Of a stretch of DNA of 35,784 nt, positions 23,218 to 31,268 are shown in pieces. Where the stretch lies: positions 1 to 35,784 of the forward strand of contig JAPPGX010000132.1 in NCBI GenBank assembly GCA_028877265.1, in the 5' to 3' direction. The position numbers and the translations under genes were made by a program. The notes beneath the pieces were generated by a model, which did no database searches, was not told the origin of the DNA, and saw only the letters and a list, made by a program, of their open reading frames with translations. Numbering within the stretch: position 1 is the first letter of the stretch; the number at the start of each line of letters is the position of its first letter. Source of the stretch: Acidobacteriota bacterium (lineage in GTDB: Bacteria; Acidobacteriota; Vicinamibacteria; Marinacidobacterales; Marinacidobacteraceae).

Positions 23218-24522
23218 GTGCGCCAAGCTCCCCATTTCGCCTCGGCGACCGCGGTGATCGGCGGTCTTCTCGGGGGAATCGTCCTTTTCGGGGCGGGCGT
23301 CCTGAAGTCCTGGAACGGCCCGCTGCCGGAGGCGCCCGGGATGCCGGCGGCAGCGGCTGCCACGGTCCCGGACGGGCCCCAGGTGGGACTCTTCTCCGTG
23401 CCCGACCGGTTCGCGCGCGGGGACTCGCTGTCCGACGTGCTGGTGCGAAACGGCCTGACCCACCGGGAAGTGGGCTCGGTCAGCGCGGCCCTGACGACGG
23501 TCGCGAACGTCCGGCGTTTCAAGGTCGGACAGACCGTCTGGCTGCACCGGGACGAGCGGGGCGACCTCGCCCGGATCGAGCTGCCGCTCGACGATTTCCG
23601 CGAGGTGGCGGTCTTCCGCGCCGGCACGTCATGGGATGCGCGCGAGTTCAGCAGGGAGCCGCTCGATCGCCGGACGGTGGTTCAGGGAGAGGTGGACAGC
23701 AGTCTCTATGAGAGCCTGGTCCGCGCGGGCGAACGGGCTGATCTGGCGGGCCGGATCGCCAGGGTCCTCGAGTACGACATCGACTTCCACCGCGACACGC
23801 GGGCCGGAGACAGCTACTCGGTGGTCGTGGACAAGCGCTACGACGATGCGGGTGACTGGAAGGACTACGGCGAGGTTCACGGCGTTCGCTACCTCAACGC
23901 CGGCCGGCCCATCTATGCGTTCCGCTTTGAGCTGCCGTCCGGTGAATCCGGCTACTACGACTACGACGGGAACTCCATCCAGCGCACCTTTCTGATGAGT
24001 CCGGTGGAATACACGCGGATCTCGGGGGTCTTTACCAGCCGCAGGCTCCACCCGATCCACCGGGTGTACCGGCCGCACTACGGGGTCGATTACGTGGCGC
24101 CCCTGGGGACGCCGGTCAGGTCGACCGCGGACGGGGTGGTCACGGATGCCGGCAGGCGGGGCCCGAACGGCATCATGGTCACGCTGCGCCACGCCGGGGG
24201 CTACATGACGAAGTACCTCCATCTCTCGGGGTTTCCATCCGAAATCCGTCCCGGGCGCCGCGTGAGCCAGCGGGATGTCATCGGCTTCGTGGGCTCCACG
24301 GGCGTCTCGACGGGCGCCCACCTCGACTATCGGCTCTATCGCCACGGGAAGCCCCTGAATCCGCGCACCCACGTCCTTCCCCCAGGCCCTCCCATCCCGG
24401 CGGAGCACCTGGCCCTTTTCGAGGCATGGCGGGACGAACTCGTGGGCTCCTTCGAGCGGCCCGCCCGGCGGCCGCCCGCGCGGACCCCGGTGACCGTCGT
24501 CGGCGGGACCGAGGGTTGCTGA
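23218..24522 (+). CDS. M23-family murein peptidase with N-terminal membrane anchor
   Basis: The 434-residue protein has one membrane segment near residues 8-27 that anchors it in the inner membrane. A LysM/OapA-like region follows (about residues 55-130), with VPDRFARGDSLSDVLVRNG and FKVGQTVWL. The LytM/M23 domain (about 275-380) contains HYGVDYVAPLGTPV, a TADGVVTDAG strand, MTKYLHLSG and GSTGVSTGAHLDYRL. M23 endopeptidases cut peptidoglycan cross-links. The last zinc motif reads HLD, where the family usually has HxH. It may bind metal through Asp or be a non-catalytic regulator. GTG 23218 is chosen for its short lead into the membrane segment; the frame is open further upstream. Confidence 0.87.
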   Translation: MRQAPHFASATAVIGGLLGGIVLFGAGVLKSWNGPLPEAPGMPAAAAATVPDGPQVGLFSVPDRFARGDSLSDVLVRNGLTHREVGSVSAALTTVANVRRFKVGQTVWLHRDERGDLARIELPLDDFREVAVFRAGTSWDAREFSREPLDRRTVVQGEVDSSLYESLVRAGERADLAGRIARVLEYDIDFHRDTRAGDSYSVVVDKRYDDAGDWKDYGEVHGVRYLNAGRPIYAFRFELPSGESGYYDYDGNSIQRTFLMSPVEYTRISGVFTSRRLHPIHRVYRPHYGVDYVAPLGTPVRSTADGVVTDAGRRGPNGIMVTLRHAGGYMTKYLHLSGFPSEIRPGRRVSQRDVIGFVGSTGVSTGAHLDYRLYRHGKPLNPRTHVLPPGPPIPAEHLALFEAWRDELVGSFERPARRPPARTPVTVVGGTEGC

Positions 24523-24618
24523 TCCGTTCGGCCCTCCGGCACCGCCGTTCCTGTCTCCCTCCAGGCTCTCCGAGGGCAATGCGATCTTGACGCGCGACAA
24601 CTCTGGCTGACGCTCTTG

Positions 24619-24634
24619 GTCAACTTGAGTTGAC
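24619..24634. promoter_or_regulatory. Candidate operator dyad GTCAACT-TG-AGTTGAC
   Basis: Two perfect 7-base arms around a 2-base centre form a 16-base dyad, a size that fits a dimeric transcription factor site. I do not recognise the regulator. Confidence 0.4.
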
Positions 24635-24845
24635 GCCGGGACCCCTCAGCCGGGGTCGCGAAGCGCAGTCCGGCGGCCGGACCGCGGTGCCGGTCTTCTT
24701 CGAGCAGCGCTAACTCATTGATTCAAGGGTGATCCCTGTGTGGAGGGCGAAGGTCTCGGGCGCCGGCGGGAGGCGCGGAGGGGCGGCGCGCGGAACTGGC
24801 CCGTCCGTTGCGGAACAACGTGCTCCCGACGCTTCACGTCAACAC

Positions 24846-24851
24846 AAGGAG
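24846..24851 (+). promoter_or_regulatory. Shine-Dalgarno of the ComEA-like gene
   Basis: AAGGAG lies 6 nt before ATG 24858 and fixes this start. Confidence 0.75.
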
Positions 24852-24857
24852 AACCAC

Positions 24858-25181
24858 ATGACCCAGTTCCGCGTCCCTTTTCTGGCCCTGGTCGCCCTCG
24901 TCGCTTCGGCGATGCTCGGGGTCTCCGCCATGCAGCCGGAGGAGCCCATCAACATCAACACCGCCACCGCGGAGGAACTCACCGCGTTGCCCCGGATTGG
25001 CGACGTGACGGCGGCGCGCATCGTCGAATGGCGCGAAGAGAACGGCCCCTTCGCCTCGACCGAGGAACTCATGAACGTTCAGGGCATCGGCGAGCGCGTC
25101 TACGAGCGGATCCGGCCCCACGTGACGGTCGGCGACGCGGACCGGCGCGGTGGCCCGGATGCGGTTCCCGAAGCAGCCTGA
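24858..25181 (+). CDS. ComEA-like helix-hairpin-helix protein
   Basis: The 107-residue product has an N-terminal signal or anchor helix (about residues 5-24) followed by a ComEA-type double helix-hairpin-helix: INTATAEELTALPRIGDVTAARI, then STEELMNVQGIGERVYERI. Such exported proteins bind DNA without sequence specificity, often for uptake during natural transformation. It overlaps the start of a pseudopilin gene by about 30 bp, which fits a competence or type IV pilus theme. No ComEC or ComF is nearby. Confidence 0.88.
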   Translation: MTQFRVPFLALVALVASAMLGVSAMQPEEPININTATAEELTALPRIGDVTAARIVEWREENGPFASTEELMNVQGIGERVYERIRPHVTVGDADRRGGPDAVPEAA

Positions 25182-25806
25182 CCGCGGCCTTCGCGTGCCC
25201 GGCGCCGCGGCCGGGCGGCCGCCGTCGCCAGGCTTCAGCCTCGTCGAGCTGCTGGTGGCGCTCGCCCTGCTCCTGGTGATGGCGGGGACGGCCATTCCGC
25301 CGCTCGCCGGGCATCTGCGGACGGAGCGCGTTCGGGGGGCGGCCCTCGCCATGCGCTCGCTGCTCCAGAAAGCGCGCGCGGAGGCCGCTTCCCGCGCCGC
25401 GAATGTCGCGGTCGTCTTCGATCCACCCCTCAGCGGGCACGACATCGAGGTTCCCGGGCCGGCCGACTCACCCGTGGTGGCCCTGGTCCTGGACACCAAC
25501 CACAACGGCGTTCGGCGGGCCGAGATCGCGAGCGGCGACGAGCGCCTGTTGGAGAACCCCTGGAGGTTTGGGGCGCGTTTCCCCGGAGTCGCGTGGGGAG
25601 CTCCCGCCGGAGAAGCGGGTCCGGCCGCGATCCCCGGTCACGAGGTCGGGGTCGCCGGCATGATCTCGTTCTCGCCCCTCGGCGGCTCCGGCTCGGGACG
25701 CATCACGGTGAGCGGCGAGGGCAGTGTCTTCGCGGTCGTGATTCACGGCGGCAGCTCCCGTATTCGCGTCGAGCGCCGTGCGGGCGGCCGCTGGATTCCG
25801 ATGTGA
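25150..25806 (+). CDS. GspH/FimT-type pseudopilin
   Basis: The 218-residue product has a prepilin leader of about 27 residues ending in PGFSLVELLVALALLLVMAG. Prepilin peptidase would cut after the Gly, and the mature protein begins with Phe and keeps the +5 Glu. A hydrophobic N-terminal helix and a C-terminal beta-rich domain match GspH/FimT minor pseudopilins, which help initiate type IV pili or DNA uptake. GTG 25150 overlaps the ComEA-like gene; ATG 25159 is equally plausible. It stands alone, with no other pilus genes in the window. Confidence 0.87.
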   Translation: MARMRFPKQPDRGLRVPGAAAGRPPSPGFSLVELLVALALLLVMAGTAIPPLAGHLRTERVRGAALAMRSLLQKARAEAASRAANVAVVFDPPLSGHDIEVPGPADSPVVALVLDTNHNGVRRAEIASGDERLLENPWRFGARFPGVAWGAPAGEAGPAAIPGHEVGVAGMISFSPLGGSGSGRITVSGEGSVFAVVIHGGSSRIRVERRAGGRWIPM

Positions 25807-25883
25807 TGGGGACCGCGGGCCGTGGCGGCGACGACGTCCGCCGGCGGACTGCTAGGATCGCTGGCGCCTAAGGGAACTCTCCA

Positions 25884-26090
25884 GTGTCCATCATCCACTC
25901 CCGGGTGTTCGCGGCCTTCCGGAAGGCTGGCGTCCAGGAGGAACTGGCGGAAGCGGCGGCCGAGGAGCAGGTGGGGTTCGTGCTGGAACTCGAGGACCGG
26001 GTCAGCCGCCTGGAGATCAAGCTGAATGTGTTGTTGGCGCTCAAGGTGGCCATCCTGCTCTTGCTCCTGCGGGACAGCCTGTTCGGATAG
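25884..26090 (+). CDS. Small membrane protein with coiled coil, unknown function
   Basis: This 68-residue protein has an amphipathic first half (VFAAFRKAGVQEELAEAAAEEQ), a short coiled coil (about residues 30-47) and a C-terminal hydrophobic helix (about 48-62) ending in RDSLFG. The layout is like a shortened DUF1640/CCDC90-type protein, but I cannot assign it. GTG 25884 is preceded by AAGGG at 25870-25874 as a weak Shine-Dalgarno, and TAGGAT (25853-25858) may be its -10 element. The strict helix periodicity and the visible promoter argue that it is real. Confidence 0.65.
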   Translation: MSIIHSRVFAAFRKAGVQEELAEAAAEEQVGFVLELEDRVSRLEIKLNVLLALKVAILLLLLRDSLFG

Positions 26091-26102
26091 CGGGCGGCCG
26101 GG

Positions 26103-26519
26103 CTAACGCTCCCGGCGAGTGAGCGCTCCTTCTTCCACCTCCAGACCGGGCCACTCGGCGAGGCTTCGGAACTCGTCCTCGCCTACGCAGACCAGCACGG
26201 GCGAGCGCCCGTACATCTCCTGTCCCACCACGCAGGCAAGGGCGAGGAAGGCATCCACTCCACGGGTGATCAGCGCCGCCGGGGCCGTTTCCCGCCGGAT
26301 GGCCTCCAGGAGAACGGCCGTGGTGGTGGAGGACCCGCGGGTGGCCGGAAGGACGAGCGCCATTCCCGCCGCCGTTTCACCCGCCAGGGGATGGTGCGTA
26401 TCGGTGATCCGGCCCGAAGCGGCGTCGTATCCGCCCCAGAAGCTGAGCGGCTGGGTGGCGTAGAGAACGGCGCCCGAGGCGGTTCCGGCGACGATCACCT
26501 GCCCGCGTAGCCGGTCCAT
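26103..26519 (-). CDS. Aconitase X small subunit (swivelling domain)
   Basis: The 138-residue product is the AcnX swivelling subunit. It has the conserved PLSFWGGYDAASGRITDTHHPLAGE region and the LPATRGSSTTTAVLLEAI motif, whose serines (Ser63, Ser64) include the family's catalytic Ser. ATG 26519 begins one base after the stop of the large-subunit gene, so the two are coupled. AcnX enzymes characterised so far are cis-3-hydroxy-L-proline dehydratases in bacteria and a mevalonate-5-phosphate dehydratase in archaea. The proline-related neighbours favour the first. Confidence 0.88.
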   Translation of the reverse strand: MDRLRGQVIVAGTASGAVLYATQPLSFWGGYDAASGRITDTHHPLAGETAAGMALVLPATRGSSTTTAVLLEAIRRETAPAALITRGVDAFLALACVVGQEMYGRSPVLVCVGEDEFRSLAEWPGLEVEEGALTRRER

Positions 26520-26520
26520 G

Positions 26521-27816
26521 CTAGTCCCAGGGTCCCGGTTCGCGGACCACGCGCCCCCGGCGGGCCGACTCCACGCACTCGGCAAGGCTGCCGAAGGCGA
26601 CCGCCGACCCCAGGAGGCCCGGTGAGTACCACGCGTACTTGGCGGAGTTCGTCATGAGGCGGCGGGTGGTCCCGGGGGTCATCGGGGTCGCCAGGACGCA
26701 GGTGTCCACCATCAGCCGGCCCCCGAAGGTGTGAAGCGGCTCGAGCAGTCCGGCGCGTTCCGCGAGGTCCCGCACCGCCCGGCTCGTGGTCACCACCAGT
26801 TCGCACCCGCCTTCGTCGGGGAGGGCCCGTTCCGGACCCCGCTCGCGGAGCAGGGCGGCGAGCTTTCCGAACTCGGCGAACGAGAAGTGCGGGCTCCCCA
26901 GCACCACCATGTCCAGGGCGCCCTCGGCGTGGGTCGTCAGCTCCCGGCGCGCCGCCCGCAGTTCCGGGAGGCCGACGTCGAGGATCGCGGCGGGTTCCCG
27001 GCCGCCGAACGCGTCCGCGAGGGTGGGAGCCTCCGGGGTCACTCCGGGAATGTGGAAGAGGGCGACCGCGCCGGACGAGGCCGCCGCCGCGCCGAGCGCC
27101 TTGAGCTGATCCTCCTCCGGAATGACGGGAAGCCCGGTGATCGCGACCGGGTCGTCCTCGGCGAAGGGACCCAGCAGGTGTCCGAGAACGGGGTAGAAGT
27201 CGTCCGCGGCCGCGAGTTCCTCGGGAACGTCCCGCAGGCGCAGAACGCGGGTGGCCAGGCGGTTCTCGTCGAGGTGAAGGCCCACCGCGGGCGCCCGGCC
27301 GGTGATCGCGCAGCAGATGTCCAGGAGGTCGGGGTAGCGCTCCGTCCGCGCTCCGATGACCGAATTGGCGAAAGCGACGGCGTTCGACTCGCCCCAGGCG
27401 ATCTGCTGCCCGAACCTGGGCGTCTGGCGGCCCTGGTAGGGCGCACAGGTCCAGGTGGGAATCGTCCCCATCGAGTCGTAGGCCCGCATCTGACGCGCGG
27501 ACTTCTCCGCCCACTCGGGGGGAACCGACCATTCCTGCCAGTGGAACTCGTCCAGTCCGCTCACGTTGAGCGTCGAGGGCACCCGCACCCGCGCGCCGAG
27601 GCCGGCGAGGCGCTCGGCGAACTCGAGGCCGGCGTCCCCGACGTAGATGGTGCTGTCGATGTGCGCCGCCTCGATGTCCAGCATCGACTCGGCGCCGCGG
27701 ACCTCCGCCATCCGCGCCAGGATGCGCATCGCCAGCTTCGGCGCCTCGCCCTCCTCGCCCGCGAGCAGCGCGCGGTCGAACGGGCTCAGACGGACGGTGT
27801 CCGACCCGCCGCTCAT
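26521..27816 (-). CDS. Aconitase X catalytic (large) subunit
   Basis: The 431-residue product is the AcnX iron-sulfur-containing catalytic subunit. Conserved stretches include YDSMGTIPTWTCAPYQ (Cys124), ESNAVAFANSVIGARTERYPD, GGCELVVTTSRAV (Cys338), GGRLMVDTCVLATP (Cys373) and LMTNSAKYAWYSPG. The three cysteines are the likely cluster ligands. With the small subunit it would dehydrate cis-3-hydroxy-L-proline to 1-pyrroline-2-carboxylate. The gene lies 31 bp downstream of the symporter gene on the same strand and 1 bp upstream of the small subunit. Hydroxyproline specificity is inferred from context. Confidence 0.9.
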   Translation of the reverse strand: MSGGSDTVRLSPFDRALLAGEEGEAPKLAMRILARMAEVRGAESMLDIEAAHIDSTIYVGDAGLEFAERLAGLGARVRVPSTLNVSGLDEFHWQEWSVPPEWAEKSARQMRAYDSMGTIPTWTCAPYQGRQTPRFGQQIAWGESNAVAFANSVIGARTERYPDLLDICCAITGRAPAVGLHLDENRLATRVLRLRDVPEELAAADDFYPVLGHLLGPFAEDDPVAITGLPVIPEEDQLKALGAAAASSGAVALFHIPGVTPEAPTLADAFGGREPAAILDVGLPELRAARRELTTHAEGALDMVVLGSPHFSFAEFGKLAALLRERGPERALPDEGGCELVVTTSRAVRDLAERAGLLEPLHTFGGRLMVDTCVLATPMTPGTTRRLMTNSAKYAWYSPGLLGSAVAFGSLAECVESARRGRVVREPGPWD

Positions 27817-27847
27817 GGGTCCGCCGGTGGAAGGACCGGGTCCGGGG

Positions 27848-29305
27848 TCAATCGCCCTTCGAGGCGGCGCTGGCGCGTCTCCACACGAAACGGTTGATCG
27901 CGAGGCAGAGCAGGATCAGTAGGCCGACCTGGAAGACCACCGTTCCGGCGGTGAACTCGCCGAAGGGGTCCCAGCCGCCCTCGACGGATGCCGCCTGCCA
28001 CATCCACCACGCCACCAGCGCCACGAACTCGATGGGGATGAGCCAGGTGATGAGCCGCTCGAACCAGGCGCCGACGCGCCACTCCTCCTCGGGCCCCATC
28101 AGGTGCTCCTCGCGGAACTGTCGCGCTCCGCGGCGGATCACGGTGATCGCGACGAAGAGTCCGGAGACCATCAGCGCGACCCCCCAGGCCCAGTCCTGGT
28201 TGCGGAAGAAGCCGAGCGCGAATGCGGAAGGCAGCCCCATCACGAAGGCGACCGCCGCCACCATGGGGACGGAACGGCGGCGCTCGACGCCGAGGTCCAT
28301 CACCATCCGGTTCACCAGTTCGAGCTGGGTGATGAGCGAGGAGATGGCGGCGCAGCAGAGCGTGAGGAAGAAGAGCGGCAGGAGGACGCTGCCGCCGGGC
28401 ATGTCGACGAACAACCGCGGCAGCCAGATGAAGGTCAACCCCTCGTTGCCGGCGCCGAGGGCCGCCTCGCGGTCGGCGGAGGTGCTGAGCGCGAAGACGG
28501 TGCAGATCACCGCGATCCCGGCGAGCAGCGATGCGAAGTTGTTGGCCAACACCGCGGTGATGCCGGTCTTGACGAACCCCTGACCCTCGGCCACGTAGGC
28601 GCCGAGGACGGTGATGAGGCCCCAGCCGGCCCCGGTGCTCCACGCGGTCTGGGTCAGCGCCGCGAGCCAGATCCGGTAGTCGCCGAGGTTGCCCACGTCG
28701 GGCACGAACAGGAAGCGGAGCCCCTCGGCGGCGCCCGGGAGCATCACCGCCCGCACCGCGGCGACCGCCAGCAGGACGAAGAGCGTGGGGATCAGGTAGC
28801 GGTTCACCCGCTCGATCCCGGCGGCGACCCCCCGGAAGATGATGAACGAGGCGATCACCAGCGCCAGGCCGTGGAAGAGAACCGGTTGGCTGGAGTGAGC
28901 GGTGAAGTTGTCCCAGAACGTCTGCGGGTCGGCCCCGCCCAGTTCCCCGAGCGACGAGCTGACCAGGTACTTCAGGCACCACCCGGTGACCACCGTGTAG
29001 TAGAAGGTGATGAAGGTGGTGACGAGCCCGATGAAGATCCCCATCCAGTTGTGGCGGCCGCCGGTCGCGACCCCGATGGCGGCGGCCGGCCCCCGGCGCG
29101 AACTCTTCCCCAGCGCGAACTCGGCCAGCACCAGCGGAATCGCCCACAGGAACAGGAAGATCACCCACGGGATCAGGAACTCGCCGCCGCCGTTCTGCGC
29201 CGCGATCCGCGGGAAGCGCCAGATGTTTCCGGTGCCGACCGCCATTCCGATCGTCGCCAGGAGCACGCCCCAGCGCGAGGTGAACCGTTCGGTGGTGTGG
29301 TGCAT
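27848..29305 (-). CDS. Sodium-dependent NSS-family amino-acid symporter
   Basis: The 485-residue protein has about 11-12 membrane segments and the neurotransmitter:sodium symporter signature in TM1, GMAVGTGNIWRFPRIAAQNGGG, where backbone and side chains bind sodium and substrate. The second segment, PLVLAEFALGKSSRRG, is also typical. The family imports amino acids and related amines with sodium. It is followed by aconitase X and lies 24 bp downstream of an OCD gene on the same strand, which suggests uptake of proline or a hydroxyproline. The substrate is not readable from sequence. Confidence 0.9.
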   Translation of the reverse strand: MHHTTERFTSRWGVLLATIGMAVGTGNIWRFPRIAAQNGGGEFLIPWVIFLFLWAIPLVLAEFALGKSSRRGPAAAIGVATGGRHNWMGIFIGLVTTFITFYYTVVTGWCLKYLVSSSLGELGGADPQTFWDNFTAHSSQPVLFHGLALVIASFIIFRGVAAGIERVNRYLIPTLFVLLAVAAVRAVMLPGAAEGLRFLFVPDVGNLGDYRIWLAALTQTAWSTGAGWGLITVLGAYVAEGQGFVKTGITAVLANNFASLLAGIAVICTVFALSTSADREAALGAGNEGLTFIWLPRLFVDMPGGSVLLPLFFLTLCCAAISSLITQLELVNRMVMDLGVERRRSVPMVAAVAFVMGLPSAFALGFFRNQDWAWGVALMVSGLFVAITVIRRGARQFREEHLMGPEEEWRVGAWFERLITWLIPIEFVALVAWWMWQAASVEGGWDPFGEFTAGTVVFQVGLLILLCLAINRFVWRRASAASKGD

Positions 29306-29329
29306 GTCCGACCTCGGGTTGACTCGGTC

Positions 29330-30313
29330 CTATCCTGCGTCCTGAAGCCGCATCGGCTGGCCGAGCCCGCGCTTTTGCGCCTCGTCATAGACGAAGGCGG
29401 CGCAGGCGACGTCCTCGATGGCCACGCCGACCGACTTGAACAGCGTGATGTCGTCCGCGGACTCCCGGCCGGCGATCCGGCCCGCCACGATGTCGCCGAG
29501 CTCCGCGTGGATCCGGTCCTCGGGGAAGTCGCCGTCCCGGACGGCGGCCATGATGTCGCCCGCTTCGCCGAGGACCTGCTCCCGGAAGTCGAGGACGACG
29601 CGGCACCTTGAGAACGCGGCCGCTTCGACCTCCCGCTTCACGGGGGCGTTGGCCCCCACCGAGTTCACGTGCATCCCGGGCTCGAGCCAGTCGGCGAGGA
29701 TGACCGGTTCCTTTGCGGTGGTGGCGGCGCAGACCACGTCGAGGCCCCGGACCGCGGCTTCGGCGCCCTCCACCGGTTGCGCGTCGAGGCCCTCCGCCGA
29801 GAGCGCCGCCGCGTAGCTGGCCGCCGCTTCGGGGAACACGTCGTAGATGCGCACGGTGCGGATGTCGCGGACTTCGCGCACCGCCGCCACCTGGTTCCGG
29901 CCCTGGAAACCGGCCCCGATGAGGCCGAGCGACGCGGCGTCGGCCCGGGCCAGATGCCGGGTCGCCACTCCGCTGGCCGCACCGGTCCGGGTTCCGGTGA
30001 TGTGCGTTCCCGGCATCACCGAGCGGAGCGCGCCGGTTTCGGTGTCGAAGTAGAGGAGCGCGAAGTAGGTGTCCTCGGGGGCCCGCTTCCCGGGGGTTCC
30101 GGTCAGGGTCTTGAGGCCGAAGCCGCCCATGTCGGGGATCACCGCCGCCATGATCCGGAAGTTCCCGGCGACGCCGGTGAGGGGCATCACCAGCCGCGGC
30201 GCGAGCTGGGTCCGTCCCTCGGCGTGGAGCCGGAACGACTCTTCGAGAAGCCTCACGGCTTCCTTCATCGAGAGGATTTCCGCGACCTCCCGCTCCGTAA
30301 GGATCAGTGCCAC
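29330..30313 (-). CDS. OCD/mu-crystallin family reductase 1
   Basis: The 327-residue product belongs to the ornithine cyclodeaminase/mu-crystallin family. It has TGTRTGAASGVATRHLA, the NAD(P)-binding GLIGAGFQGRNQ, and TLFKSVGVAIEDVA near the end. The loop that carries the catalytic Asp and PGK in true ornithine cyclodeaminases reads GANAPVKRE here, which argues against lysine/ornithine cyclisation. It favours imine reduction or dehydrogenation, for example of 1-pyrroline-2-carboxylate to L-proline. GTG 30313 is chosen because TAGACT lies 8 nt upstream. The frame remains open further up but would overlap the upstream ProDH gene. Confidence 0.87.
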   Translation of the reverse strand: MALILTEREVAEILSMKEAVRLLEESFRLHAEGRTQLAPRLVMPLTGVAGNFRIMAAVIPDMGGFGLKTLTGTPGKRAPEDTYFALLYFDTETGALRSVMPGTHITGTRTGAASGVATRHLARADAASLGLIGAGFQGRNQVAAVREVRDIRTVRIYDVFPEAAASYAAALSAEGLDAQPVEGAEAAVRGLDVVCAATTAKEPVILADWLEPGMHVNSVGANAPVKREVEAAAFSRCRVVLDFREQVLGEAGDIMAAVRDGDFPEDRIHAELGDIVAGRIAGRESADDITLFKSVGVAIEDVACAAFVYDEAQKRGLGQPMRLQDAG

Positions 30314-30321
30314 GGCGCGCG

Positions 30322-30327
30322 AGTCTA
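30322..30327 (-). promoter_or_regulatory. -10 element for OCD reductase 1
   Basis: TAGACT on the minus strand lies 8 nt before GTG 30313, inside the 29-bp gap after the ProDH stop. It suggests an internal promoter for the OCD-symporter-AcnX part of the cluster. Confidence 0.55.
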
Positions 30328-30342
30328 TCGGGTGGGCGCGTG

Positions 30343-31245
30343 CTAACCCTTGGAGAAGACGGCTCGCAGGACGTGGCGGGCGATTTCCGGGTTCTTCCGC
30401 AGCCTCCGGAGCGAATAGGGCATCCAGTCGGGGCCGAACGGCACCCCCACCCGCACCCGGTGGCCCGACTGCTTCACGTTCTCCCGAAGGCGGGGCCGGA
30501 CCCCGTGGAGCATCTGGAACTCGTAGTCCGCGGCCGAGAGCCCGAGTTCCTGAACGATTCCGGAGGCCTCGGCGATGAGCCACTCGTCGTGGGTGGCGAT
30601 GCCGACGTAGCACCCGGCGGACAGCAGGACGCGGAGGATGGCCACGTAGTGGTCCCGGATCTCCTGCGGATCGGTATAGGCGATCTCCGGGGGCTCCAGG
30701 TAGACGCCCTTGCAGACGCGGACGTTCGCCTTCACCTTGGCGAGTTCCCGCGCGTCGTCGAGGCTCCGGCGCATCCGGGCCTGGAGGACCACCCCGAAGT
30801 TCGGATAGTCGGGATGGAGTTCGCGATGCAGGCCGAGCGTCGCGTCGATCCGCGGGCTGTCCTCCATGTCCATGCGCAGGAAGGTGCCGCCGCGCTTCGC
30901 CGCGTGCTCCAGCAGGAAACGGATCTGGTCGCGGCAGAAGTCGCGGTCGATCATGAGGCCGAGCTGCGTCACCTTCACGTGGACATAGGCCGCAAGTCGC
31001 CGCTCATGGACCTCGTCGAGGAGCTGCCGGTACACCTCGGTCGCCCCCTCCGCCTCGGCGCGGTCGGTGACGAACTCACCGAGCTGGCTCGTCGCCACCA
31101 GGTAGCCCTGGCGGTTCAGCGCCTCGGCCTCGCGGACGAGATCCGCGACGGTCTCGCCCGCGATGTACGGCCGGGCGAACGGCTCGACGACCGCCCTCGG
31201 CAGGAGCGGGAGGGCGCCGGCGATGGCCCGGTTCAGCAGGCTCAT
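30343..31245 (-). CDS. Monofunctional proline dehydrogenase
   Basis: ProDH oxidises L-proline to 1-pyrroline-5-carboxylate and passes electrons through FAD to quinone at the membrane. The 300-residue length matches the stand-alone enzyme rather than bifunctional PutA. Barrel motifs are present: VHVKVTQLGLMIDRDFC, TFLRMDMEDS, KANVRVCKGVYLEPPEI, VGIATHDEWLI, YEFQMLHGVRPRL and GVPFGPDWMPYSLRRL. The partner P5C dehydrogenase is not in the window. The gene lies 23 bp after the DapA-family gene on the same strand, with no promoter visible between, so they are probably cotranscribed. Confidence 0.93.
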   Translation of the reverse strand: MSLLNRAIAGALPLLPRAVVEPFARPYIAGETVADLVREAEALNRQGYLVATSQLGEFVTDRAEAEGATEVYRQLLDEVHERRLAAYVHVKVTQLGLMIDRDFCRDQIRFLLEHAAKRGGTFLRMDMEDSPRIDATLGLHRELHPDYPNFGVVLQARMRRSLDDARELAKVKANVRVCKGVYLEPPEIAYTDPQEIRDHYVAILRVLLSAGCYVGIATHDEWLIAEASGIVQELGLSAADYEFQMLHGVRPRLRENVKQSGHRVRVGVPFGPDWMPYSLRRLRKNPEIARHVLRAVFSKG

Positions 31246-31268
31246 GGTGGTGCCCGTCCGCCGGGCGG

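Larger units (their letters stand above)
24523..24857 (+). other. 335-bp intergenic leader of the ComEA-like gene
   Basis: I see no gene here. It contains a perfect dyad at 24619-24634, further GC-rich inverted repeats around 24636-24655, and a more AT-rich patch near 24710-24730 that could hold a promoter. A Shine-Dalgarno sits at the 3' end. Its size suggests a regulated 5' region. Confidence 0.5.

Noticed and set aside
28103-29611. 502-codon plus-strand frame opposite the symporter
   Set aside because: The sequence is highly charged and low in complexity, antisense to a multi-pass transporter with an intact signature.
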